A program made the translations under genes and the position numbers. The notes under the pieces are model-generated. The model had not been told where the DNA came from and ran no database searches. It was given only the letters and a program-made list of their open reading frames with translations. Of a stretch of DNA of 64,000 nucleotides, positions 51,758 through 60,600 are shown one piece after another; the first letter of the stretch is position 1, and every line of letters begins with the position of its first letter. The stretch is from positions 10,866 to 74,865 of the forward strand of contig CAKSPO010000002.1 of assembly GCA_934481515.1 (NCBI GenBank), given 5' to 3'. This DNA comes from an uncultured Eubacteriales bacterium. Lineage in GTDB: Bacteria > Bacillota > Clostridia > Oscillospirales > CAG-272.

Positions 51758-52291
51758 TCAGAGATACGGATCCCGGCGGAACAGGACATTGTACTGGTCC
51801 GCGATGCTGTTCCATGTTACGGCATCCGTATTCCCGCTTGCCGGGATGGCGTTCGCACGCTGAAATGTTCGGACTGCCGTCTGCGTCTGTGTGTCGTAAT
51901 CGCCTGTCACCTGCTGACCTTCCAGAAAGTCATAGCTGACTCCCAGCTCCCGCAGCATGTATTGCAGAACGGTCACGGCAAATCCGCTCCGTCCCAATGT
52001 CATCACGGTCTGCTGCACGGTGTACGGAAAAAAGGCGACCGAGGTCGGCGGAGCATGCTCTGCCCTGGACGCGCGGTAAGCGGAATACAGCAATTCCCAC
52101 GTCTGTTGATTGGCGCGTCCGGTGACGGGGAGCCCGTTGGCGCGCTGAAATTCCCGCAGAGACTGTTCGGTCGTACTTCCGAAAATTCCGTCTACCGGCG
52201 GGGACGTCATCCCCGGGTTGTGGTAGGCGAGCTGGCGAAGATACCGCTGCAGATTTTCCACGGTGATTGCCGATGTATTTGTTTCCGGCAT
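51758..52291 (-). CDS. Protein with two peptidoglycan-binding (PG_binding_1) domains
   Basis: The 177-residue protein has two PGB repeats: LQRYLRQLAYHNPGMTSPPV...DGIFGSTTEQSLREFQRANG and VTVLQYMLRELGVSY...TQTQTAVRTFQRANAIPASG. There is no signal peptide, which is common for proteins made in the mother cell and delivered to the spore cortex. It is the last gene of a three-gene minus-strand operon. Confidence 0.88.
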   Translation of the reverse strand: MPETNTSAITVENLQRYLRQLAYHNPGMTSPPVDGIFGSTTEQSLREFQRANGLPVTGRANQQTWELLYSAYRASRAEHAPPTSVAFFPYTVQQTVMTLGRSGFAVTVLQYMLRELGVSYDFLEGQQVTGDYDTQTQTAVRTFQRANAIPASGNTDAVTWNSIADQYNVLFRRDPYL

Positions 52292-52320
52292 TGCTTGTGA
52301 TTCTCCTTTCCGTTTGGTCT

Positions 52321-53718
52321 TTAAGCGCCGACCTCATAACCGGGATACTGTCCCTCCTGTAGCTGACTTCCGCCGTAAAGGGATTCATAAAGGTCGGTCA
52401 GGCTTTCCCATGTGGTAACGCCGACAATTCCGTTCGGGTTCAGTCCCGCCAGCCGCTGAAAGGCAATGACGGACTCCTGTGTGCGGGGACCGAAATAGCC
52501 GGTGGGATCCACCTGCGGAATCTCCTGATAGGTTTGCCCCACGTAGTTCAGGTATTGCTGCAGCAAGCGCACCGAATCGGAATCGGAACCGATACGCAAC
52601 GGCACACCGCCGTAAGGAACCGTCACCCCCTCCACATACTCCTGCGGAATGGTGCGGATGATGCCGAGATAAGCATTATAAATGGCGTTCCATGTAAAGG
52701 GACCGACAATCCCGTCCACCGTCTGTTCAAAAGTTCTCTGTGCGGCTTCGACGGCGTTCCGTGTTTCCGGACCGAAAATCCCGTCCTGCGAAATTCCGGG
52801 AATGGTGCTGTAATACTGGGAGAGATAATTCAGATAATATTGCAGGGTTTCGACGCCGATTCCCGTATCTCCCTCCCGCAAAACGCCCGGATATTGCTGG
52901 CTGACCTCCTCCAGACGGATTCCCTCCGAATTCAGCTCATTCAGGCGTTTGACCCCGCTGTAAATTCGCTGAATGGCGTACCAGGTGGACTTTCCGACAA
53001 TGCCGTCCGGTGTGAGATTGAAAACCTCCTGAAACCGCCGCACCGCCGCCTCGGTATCCTCCGCGAAGATGCCGTCCGTCTGAACAATCTTCGGAATGGA
53101 CGGGTAATTTGCCGAAATGCGGTTCAGACGAATCTGTACGGTGCGCACGTCGTTTCCGACCGAACCGACCCGCAGCGGGATTACCGGCGCCGCCGGGGTC
53201 GCGCCCTGCACCGGTGTATCCCGCACCAGCTCAATGTCGTCGCCGTAATAATAGGTCAGAATCTCGTAGGGAGTCATTCCGCGATTGGCAAGATCCACGG
53301 TTCCCCATTGCGACAGTCCGTTGCAGGTCACCGTTGTTCCGTTGCAGTATTGCGCAAACAGCGGCTCCACGTTTCCCTGCCGCCGGATGTAATCGGTGAA
53401 CAGTTCTCCGGCAAGCTCCCGGATATTTTCGAAAATGACCCGACCGTTCACGTAGGCTTGGTCGATTGCCGTGGACGAGGTGATATCAAAATCATATCCG
53501 CGGGAACGGTAATACTCCGTGTAAATCCGGTTCAACGCAAACGAAATCTGCGCATACATATTTGCCCGGATGGCGCTTTCCGGCCAGGTGGGATAAATTT
53601 CACTGGACGCAACGTTTGCCACGTAATTGGCAAACGGCACTGTCACATTCTCGGCGTTGCTGTCCGGTGCACCGAGATGTACCGTGATGTATTCCGGAAT
53701 ATAGGGCAATTGCGGCAT
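52321..53718 (-). CDS. SpoIID-like protein with three peptidoglycan-binding domains
   Basis: The 465-residue protein begins with a SpoIID/LytB-like domain (YITVHLGAPDSNAENVTVPF, NYVANVASSEIYPTWPESAI, ARANMYAQ-type helix), residues 1-145. Three PG_binding_1 repeats follow at about 160-230, 255-330 and 355-440, each with a DGIFGPET-like motif (DGIFAEDTEAAVRRFQ, DGIFGPETRNAVEAAQ, TGYFGPRTQESVIAFQ). No signal peptide is seen. A role in spore cortex or cell-wall remodelling is likely. Confidence 0.88.
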   Translation of the reverse strand: MPQLPYIPEYITVHLGAPDSNAENVTVPFANYVANVASSEIYPTWPESAIRANMYAQISFALNRIYTEYYRSRGYDFDITSSTAIDQAYVNGRVIFENIRELAGELFTDYIRRQGNVEPLFAQYCNGTTVTCNGLSQWGTVDLANRGMTPYEILTYYYGDDIELVRDTPVQGATPAAPVIPLRVGSVGNDVRTVQIRLNRISANYPSIPKIVQTDGIFAEDTEAAVRRFQEVFNLTPDGIVGKSTWYAIQRIYSGVKRLNELNSEGIRLEEVSQQYPGVLREGDTGIGVETLQYYLNYLSQYYSTIPGISQDGIFGPETRNAVEAAQRTFEQTVDGIVGPFTWNAIYNAYLGIIRTIPQEYVEGVTVPYGGVPLRIGSDSDSVRLLQQYLNYVGQTYQEIPQVDPTGYFGPRTQESVIAFQRLAGLNPNGIVGVTTWESLTDLYESLYGGSQLQEGQYPGYEVGA

Positions 53719-53754
53719 CAGAACCGCCTCCTTTCTCTCTGTGTCCGTATCATT

Positions 53755-54201
53755 TTACAGCGTCGGGCCTTCCGTCTCATAAAAATATTCCGTCCCCTGC
53801 CGGTTTCCGTCGCTACCGTTTTCCGGAATCGGAATCAGAAAAACCGGCTGAATGGCAAGAATCCCGTCAAAAATCGGGACGCTGATATAATTCTGGTGCT
53901 CATACCCTTCCAGACGCACCTCCAGATTGTAACGCGCATACGGCAGTCCCGGTGCGCCGCCCTCCGGCTCCATGGATTCCGAGCGCGGCGGAGCATCCAG
54001 CGTCAGAATCGGCGTATTTCCGTCTCTGCCGCTGACCAGAACCGCGACCGCTCCCCCGCGGTTTTCCTCCGACTCCTGCAGAAAGTTCCGCACGGTTACG
54101 ATGGCTCCCTCCAGCGGAATCGCACCGCGGGCGGTGCTGACGTGGATAATCAAAGATCCCTTCCCTCCCACCTGTCCCTGCCGGCTTTCCCCCTGATTCA
54201 T
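53755..54201 (-). CDS. Carboxypeptidase-regulatory-like domain protein
   Basis: The 148-residue protein reads GSLIIHVSTARGAIPLEGAI and VTVRNFLQESEENRGG, a transthyretin-like/CarboxypepD_reg pattern, then YNLEVRLEGYEHQNYISVPI. It starts at 54201 after GGGAGG. It is first in the operon with the two PG-binding proteins, so it probably acts with them on the spore or cell wall. Confidence 0.75.
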   Translation of the reverse strand: MNQGESRQGQVGGKGSLIIHVSTARGAIPLEGAIVTVRNFLQESEENRGGAVAVLVSGRDGNTPILTLDAPPRSESMEPEGGAPGLPYARYNLEVRLEGYEHQNYISVPIFDGILAIQPVFLIPIPENGSDGNRQGTEYFYETEGPTL

Positions 54202-54436
54202 TCTCATTCCTCCCATCCGTTTCGTCATGCTTCTGTACCATCCTATGCCAAATGCGGAAAAAGGTGAAAAAAATCGGGGCAGTAAAAACCGATGTTTTTC
54301 ACAGCCCCTCAAAAATGTCGGTTCGGCATCCGGCATTTTTGAAGCGCTCTTGGGTACTTTTGCCTTGCTTTTCTTATTTTTTAGCTTCATTTTACGGCAA
54401 AACAGTGGTGTTTAGCCGCCGAGCCAAGTGTCGACG

Positions 54437-54476
54437 GTGGTGTAAAAAACTCAAAATGAGTTTTTTCACACCACCT
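54437..54476. terminator. Hairpin between divergent operons
   Basis: GGTGGTGTAAAAAACTC and GAGTTTTTTCACACCACC pair over 17 bp with a short AAAAT loop. Its T-run side faces the plus strand, upstream of the eetA-like gene; a -10 (GCTATAATGG) follows at 54503-54512. Confidence 0.75.
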
Positions 54477-54576
54477 TTCCTCTTGCTTTTTTTCGTTTTT
54501 TTTGCTATAATGGCTGTAAAAGATTCCGATGTGCGTTCCGGATTTCGGGAACGCGCGGATGAGAGGAGGCGGCAGG

Positions 54577-54948
54577 ATGTTTTCCGACCGGATCAACCGG
54601 CGCGATTTTTTTGCGGTTCTGGCAGTTCTCAGCCTCGCGCTTCTTCTTTTTCTGCGTCCGTGGCAAAGCAGAGAGGACGGGACATATCTGATTGTCTCCA
54701 CGCCGGACGGCACCAGTGAATACCGTCTGGATGAGGATCGGGAGCTGGAGATCACCTCCCGCGGCATTACGCTCCGCATTGTCATCCGCGACGGCGCCGC
54801 ATATGTTGCGGAAAGTACCTGCCGTGACCGGGTCTGTGTCAACAGCGGAAAGCTGACCAAGGGCGGAGACAGTCTTCTCTGCGCTCCGGCGGGGGTCCGT
54901 CTGAAGGTGAAAGGAGGAACTGCGGATGCCGATTTCATTGCGGGATAA
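54577..54948 (+). CDS. NusG domain II protein, EetA-like
   Basis: The 123-residue protein has a membrane anchor (FFAVLAVLSLALLLFL, about 12-30) and an extracellular NusG_II domain with the Cys pair in STCRDRVCVNSGKLTKGGD and SLLCAPAGVRLKV. This matches EetA of the Listeria flavin-based electron-transfer locus. It overlaps the next gene by 23 bases, and GAGGAGG precedes the ATG. A -10 lies just upstream. Confidence 0.8.
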   Translation: MFSDRINRRDFFAVLAVLSLALLLFLRPWQSREDGTYLIVSTPDGTSEYRLDEDRELEITSRGITLRIVIRDGAAYVAESTCRDRVCVNSGKLTKGGDSLLCAPAGVRLKVKGGTADADFIAG

Positions 54949-55459
54949 CCGCATCCGGCGGCTTTGCACCGACGCACTCCTTTGTGTGTTTGCCATCATG
55001 CTTTCCTATCTGGAGTCCCTTCTCCCCCTGCAGCTGCTTCTGCCGCTCCCCGGCTTCCGGCTGGGGCTTGCCAACATTGCCGTCATGGTCACCTTCTGTC
55101 TGATTTCCCGGACGGACGCCGCAATTGTCAGTGCAGTCCGCATCCTTTTGATGGGCTTATTGTTCGGTTCGGCAACCTCGCTCTGCTTTTCCGCGCTCGG
55201 CGGGCTTTTCTCCTACCTGACGCTCCTTTTGCTCAGCGTTTGCGGCAGGCGGATGAGCATGCTTGGCGTTTCCGTTCTTTGCGCCGCGGCGCACAACTGC
55301 GGTCAGATGCTTGCCGCCGCACTCCTCTTTGACCCATCACTCCTCTTTTCCTACCTTCCGGCGCTGCTTCTGGCATCGGTGCTCTACGGCGGTGCGGTCG
55401 GGGTTTTGCTGCATTTGGCGCTTCCGAAGCTGCGGCACGTGCTTGCCCGTGTTCGCTGA
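54926..55459 (+). CDS. Gx transporter family membrane protein, EetB-like
   Basis: The 177-residue protein has about five membrane helices. The conserved segment LLPLPGFRLGLANIAVMVTF is typical of the family often annotated heptaprenyl diphosphate synthase component I. In Listeria the same family (EetB) is needed for extracellular electron transfer. It lies between the EetA-like and ApbE-like genes with overlapping or near-zero spacing. Confidence 0.82.
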   Translation: MPISLRDNRIRRLCTDALLCVFAIMLSYLESLLPLQLLLPLPGFRLGLANIAVMVTFCLISRTDAAIVSAVRILLMGLLFGSATSLCFSALGGLFSYLTLLLLSVCGRRMSMLGVSVLCAAAHNCGQMLAAALLFDPSLLFSYLPALLLASVLYGGAVGVLLHLALPKLRHVLARVR

Positions 55460-55470
55460 AAGGAGATTTT

Positions 55471-56523
55471 ATGAAGCTTTGTCCGCAAAAAAGAATCCGC
55501 CTGCTGTCCGGATTGTCCGTATGTCTGGTCGCTTTTCTGGTCGCTCCGCTCCTGCTTGTCGGTACCTCCTGCCGTGCGTCGGAGGAAAGCACCTCTTCCT
55601 TTTTTCTGATGGATACGCAGATTACGGTCACACTGTACACCGACCGTTCCACGGCGGAGCCGATCTTTCTCCAATGCCGTTCCCTGCTCTCCGGGTTGGA
55701 TGCCCTTTGGGCAAAGGAAACCGCGGGAAGCGACATTGACCGGCTGAACCGTTCCGATACCGGCATTGACGATGCCGATGCGCGCACCGTCGAATTGATT
55801 CGGAAAGCGTTGCAGGTTGCCGCCGACACCGGCGGTGCGTTTGACCCGACGGTTGCGCCCCTGACCGATCTGTGGCGGGCTGCCGGGGAGGCGAACCGCT
55901 TACCGACGGATGCGGAGATGCAAAAATCCTTGGGGAAGGTTTCTTACCGGAAGCTTTCGGTTGACGGTCAGAGCATCCGGAAAGGGCTTTCCACACTGAC
56001 CGTCGATCTCGGCGGCATCGGCAAGGGTGCCGCGATTTCCCTTCTCCGGGATTATCTGCAAACAACCGGGGTTTCCGGCGGGCTGATCTCCTTCGGGAGC
56101 AATGTTGCCGTGTTCGGAAAAAAGCCGGACGGCACGCCCTTTCGGATTGCTCTGCGCGATCCGGGGCGCGAGGACGGAATTGCCGGGACGCTTCTGCTCT
56201 CCTCTGACACGGTGCTTTCCGTCTCCGGAGACTATGAGCGGTATGTCACGATTGACGGAACGCGCTACCATTACCTTTATGACCCCTCAACCGGTTATCC
56301 GGCAGAAAACGGGCTTTGTTCGGTTGCGGTTCTGACCGCAGACGGAGCACTTGCCGATGCGCTCTCCACGGCGCTGTTTGTTATGGGAGAAGAGAAAGCC
56401 CTCAAATATTATACCGCCCATACCGGAGAACCGTTTGAAGCGATCTTTCTCCGGCACGACGGAACCGTCCGTGTTACCAAAGGGCTGGAAGGCGGCTCGC
56501 AATGGACGGAAGCAGGACGATAG
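55471..56523 (+). CDS. FAD:protein FMN transferase (ApbE/FmnB-like lipoprotein)
   Basis: The 350-residue enzyme attaches FMN to Ser/Thr of extracytoplasmic flavoproteins. It has a lipobox (LLVGTSC), the DLGGIGKGAAISLL segment and SGDYERYVTIDGTRYHYLYD...STGYPAENGLCSVAV, followed by the metal-binding DALSTALFVMG region. It closes the eetA-eetB-fmnB-like trio. Its flavoprotein substrate (PplA-type) is not in the window. Confidence 0.93.
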   Translation: MKLCPQKRIRLLSGLSVCLVAFLVAPLLLVGTSCRASEESTSSFFLMDTQITVTLYTDRSTAEPIFLQCRSLLSGLDALWAKETAGSDIDRLNRSDTGIDDADARTVELIRKALQVAADTGGAFDPTVAPLTDLWRAAGEANRLPTDAEMQKSLGKVSYRKLSVDGQSIRKGLSTLTVDLGGIGKGAAISLLRDYLQTTGVSGGLISFGSNVAVFGKKPDGTPFRIALRDPGREDGIAGTLLLSSDTVLSVSGDYERYVTIDGTRYHYLYDPSTGYPAENGLCSVAVLTADGALADALSTALFVMGEEKALKYYTAHTGEPFEAIFLRHDGTVRVTKGLEGGSQWTEAGR

Positions 56524-56629
56524 TTTTGTGTGGGAAAAGGGTTTTGATAGTATACAGTGTAATAAAATCGTATACAAAGTGTGTAAAGACATGGTATACA
56601 GTTTTCTGATATAATAAAGACACGCCCCA

Positions 56630-57480
56630 CAGAAGCCGGAGACGGAATGGCAAATAGAATTCTTTCGCCCGGTGGGAATCGAAAATACCGCAATGAAAAC
56701 GTTTTTGCCGGCGTTACAAGAGCGTTCCGGTTCCCTCCTCGCCGGTAGGAAGCAGGCAAAGCCTGCGCAGGGTCAACCCGCCCGTTTGTAAAGGTTTTTG
56801 CGGCACAGCGGACAGGGGCGCCAATGTGCGTCTTTTAAGGAGCGGTTTCCCGCATTACAAAAACAAATCCAACGTCGGGAATCCCGCCGGAATGATTGTC
56901 CGAATTCCTTAGAAGCGGGCGGGCAGACCCCGCCCCTACGAGGGAGAAGAAAATTTTTTGTTCAGCAGAAGCCGGAACGGAATGATCGAAGGGGATTTTT
57001 CGTCCAGCGGAAGGCGGAAACAAAAATGAAAAACGATCGGGATAAAAAACAATTTTTCCGGCGTTGCATGAGCGTTCCCATTTCAACCAACCCGGTAGGG
57101 GCGGGGTCTACCCGCCCGTTTGTAAAGGTTTTTGCGGCACAGCGGACAGGGGCGCAAACAACGCATCCGATTGTTCGATTTACCGCGCCGCAAGAGGCAA
57201 ACAAAATCCGGCGGGGGAAAGCTACCGGGACGGTTGTTCGGATTCCTTAGAGACGGGCGGGTGGACCCCGCCCCTACGATGTAGATAAAAAATCCTCGCC
57301 CGGCAGAAGCCGGAACGGAATGATCAAGGTGGATTTTTTCGAACGATGGGAGCCGGAACGGACAATAATCGTTTTATAAACGGATCATGGGAAAGTGTTT
57401 TTTCGGCGAAGCAAAGGCGGTCTCGACACACGTTGAGACCGCCCTTTTTTACAGGAATGATTGGTTTGTTTTACATTGTT
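56630..57480. repeat. Noncoding tandem-like repeats, about 340-bp period
   Basis: Two related blocks (about 56768-56970 and 57108-57310) share CCCGCCCGTTTGTAAAGG, TTTTTGCGGCACAGCGGACA and the palindrome-rich CGGGCGG...ACCCCGCCCCTACG. Further partial copies of GAAGCCGGAACGGAATG lie at 56966, 57006 and 57307. Open frames across the block lack ribosome-binding sites. The region ends at a short convergent hairpin (GGTCTCGACACACGTTGAGACC, split here as 57419-57440). It is probably a dispersed genome repeat. Confidence 0.75.
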
Positions 57481-57490
57481 CGTGTTATGA

Positions 57491-57595
57491 TCAGCCGTCC
57501 CACTCGCCGGCGTCTTCACCGCCGGAGGTACACAGAATGTCCTTGGAATCCAGAAGCAGGACTGTTACAACAGGGTTTTCCCATTCTTTTTTCAT
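57491..57595 (-). CDS. 34-residue peptide downstream of the giant surface protein
   Basis: The ATG (57593-57595) is preceded by GGGAGGAAGAACC at 57597-57610, directly after the giant gene's stop at 57616. The peptide runs MKKEWENP, VVTVLLLD, SKDILCTSGG and ends EDAGEWDG before TGA. The K-x-W-x-x-P-V start followed by a hydrophobic stretch recalls the leaders of small peptides (including some lasso precursors), and the DILCTSGG motif recurs in short proteins of gut Clostridia as far as I recall. A core peptide would begin near the single Cys. No modification gene is adjacent in the window. Confidence 0.6.
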   Translation of the reverse strand: MKKEWENPVVTVLLLDSKDILCTSGGEDAGEWDG

Positions 57596-57615
57596 TGGTT
57601 CTTCCTCCCTCTTCT

Positions 57616-60600
57616 TTACTTGGACGTTTCCGCGAAATAAGCCTTTGCACTGTCGAAATAGATCAGGGTCTTTTTCAGAAGTGTCTTGAAGCTTTCATCT
57701 TCGGAGTTTTCCAGACGTTTTTTGGCATACGTGTCAAGGCTGTATTTTACCGTCGCGCTGATGGCTTTTCCGTCTCTGGTCAGGGTCATTTCCAGCGCCG
57801 TGCGGAATTCGGATGCCTTCAGTCCGTCAAAGTATGCCGTATACCCGTTCACGTCTGTCCGGTAAACAAACTCCGAGGCGGGAATGACAGTCTCGGTCTG
57901 CTGTCCGGTGCGATCGGTGTATCTGATACGCAGGGCTACGCCTTCAAGATTGCTGGTCTGATCCAGATTGGTGGCGATGAGCAATTCAATCCGGTTATGG
58001 AACAGGATATTCTTTTTGGTAATCGCCGCCTCGTAGATCGTCGGGTCGCTGTCCTGGGTCAGTTCCGTGACGGCGTCATACGTTCCGCGGGAAAGCGCCA
58101 GCTGATCTGCGGTCAGATCCCGGTTGACAAGCGCGTCAGTCCGGTAATTGAAATACACCTGTGCCGCGGCACCGTAGTTGAGCAGGTCAACGAGAAGCGC
58201 TTTGAAGGTCGCGTTTTCGGATTTCGCAAGACGTTCTTCCGCGTACTGCTTCAGGCTGTAGGAATCCACAGCGCCGCTGTATTCCGCACCCTCTCTGGTA
58301 AACGCAAGCCGTACGGTCAGAAGATCTCCCAGTTCCTTGGCGCGCACCCGGCTGTAGCCAAAGCGGTAATAGGTCTTTCCGTCGATTACGTATTCCTGCG
58401 GATAGAGCACCCTTGTCACCGTTCCGATGCGGGTGTTGCCGGAGAACTGCTCCTGCTCCACAATCAGGCGGATGTTGGTACAGTCGGCGAGGTCGGATTT
58501 CAGAATGGCGTACAGCATGGAAAGGTCGTTGCCGAAGGAGCAGTTGTGGCGCACGTTGACGGTATCAAAGCGGATGGCAGCGAGCGTCTCTTCTGTAAGG
58601 CTCTGATGGCACACGGTGCACTCCTGATGGCGCTTGCCGTCCATTCCGAAGGCAGGCAGGGTGTCCGTGATCCAATCCGATTCCGTGTGATCCACATGGC
58701 TGACGTAGCAAACGGTGCAGGTGCCGCCCTCCCATGTATGCGGTTCGGGTCCGGAGATGATCTTGCCGCATTTGCAGATTTCTGTATGTGTGCCGTCTTC
58801 GTTCGGACGATACCAGGTATGCTCGTGATTTTCGGGGTCAAGATCCCCATATGGTTCTCCGCACTTTTCGCAGTGTGCCTGCTCTACGCAGTTTGCCTTG
58901 CCGCCGGTATGCTCGCATCCGTAATGGCAGTCTTTGCAGACGCCGTCCTCGTCAAGATCATGCGGCTCGGTCTTCACCATGTCGCAACAGTTCCAATGCG
59001 CTTCGTGGGTGGTTTCGGTAAGGTTCAGATAATACTTCGACCACGAATATTCGTGGTTGTTCGGGTCTTTTTCACCGACATACTCCTGGCAGGTAAAGCA
59101 ACGTGCCGGGTATTGGCAGGTCGCCGCTCTTGTAATATCGTGTCCCTTGGCGGGGATGACGGTGCCTTCGGTGACGACCCCGTGGCAGTTCCAGCAAACG
59201 GTGTCGCCGGTGTAGCCGTCCTCGGTGCAGGTGGGGTCTTTTTCGTTGCGGGTCGTCGTGCCGAGCGAGAAGTCGTGGTTGTTCGGGTCGATCTGACCGA
59301 ATCGGATTCCGCAGGTGTGGCACCGCGCCCGCTCATGACAATTTGAAGGGGAACTGATGGAATGCTCACAGATACAGCCGCAGACGGTACAGATGCCCTC
59401 CTCCCACGCATGATATTCCCATTGATATTCCACTTGACCGCAGCAGCTCCATCTGCTTTCGTGTCCTGCGTTGTCACCCCACTCCTCTTCATTCCAAAGT
59501 GGCGTTGCGTCGTCGGGATGCGTACTCCAATCACGATTGCCGTATGCGGTGCCGCAGACCTCGCAGATAGCGCCGCTCCTACAGGTCGCTTTTCCGCCGG
59601 TGTGCGGGAGCAGCTCTCCGCGGGTCTCGCCGCACTTGGAGCAGGTGGAAAGCGTCGTGCAGGTTGCTTCCGACCAATCGTGACCGTTCTGCTGACATTC
59701 GGTAAGGACTTTGAGACTGAAAGGTATATTGTTGGTCTTGCCGTCCCCATAGGTCATGACACAGCGGAACAATAATCCGTTCATGCTCAGGGGCGCATTG
59801 GTGATTTTCAGGGCCGTTCCTGTATGGTAGGTAACGCCGTCGGCGGTTTCGGTAGCGCTCTCTTCGGTGTAAAGCCCTTTCAGCTCCTCAACCTCGGAAA
59901 GGCGAACATAGCCTTTGCCGCTTATGTAGACTTCCCAATAGACCTCGGTCGTCACGAGAGGACTGCCGCCCATGATTTTGGTTTCAAAGAGCACATCTTC
60001 GCCCTCGCGTATTATCGTATCGTAACCTTTTATATCATAGAAGTACGGGTCGAAGAGCACGTTCAGCGTTACCTCGTCGGTGATAACCTCGCTGAACTCG
60101 TTGCTGACCACACAGCGGTAAGCGTAATACCGATGTCCGGGTTGTAGCATCGGAGTACTCCATCCGAGCGCATGATAGTATTTGTTCGCCCCCGGAATGT
60201 CTTCAAACGGAACATCCTCGCCGGGATAGGTTCTTTTGGAGACCTGCCACTGATAAGAGGTTGCATATCTGTCAATTACCTTGATGTTCCGATCATTGCC
60301 TGTGGGTACTTTGATTGTGATACTCTCCGGCTGCTTTATAATTTCGACCCAGCGGTCGGTGACTTCCACGGTAATCGTCTCGGAGACAGCGACATCGGTG
60401 AGCGTGGTTCCGTCACTCAGTCGGGCTTCACACCGGATGACCCGACCGTCAAGAGCAGTCGTTACCTTGAAACTGTAAACTTCCTTGCCATTCGCAGGTT
60501 CATGGAGTTCATAGTTCTTTCCGCCGTCATCGCTGATGTACCATCTGATTCGTTCGATGGTAACGGTTTGCCCGTTCGGAGGAAGTGTTCCCTCAACAAG

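Noticed and set aside
57346..59346. A 666-codon plus-strand frame opposite the 3' part of the giant protein gene
   Set aside because: The minus-strand gene has a signal peptide, ribosome-binding site and domain structure. The plus frame starts in noncoding repeats and has no family match.
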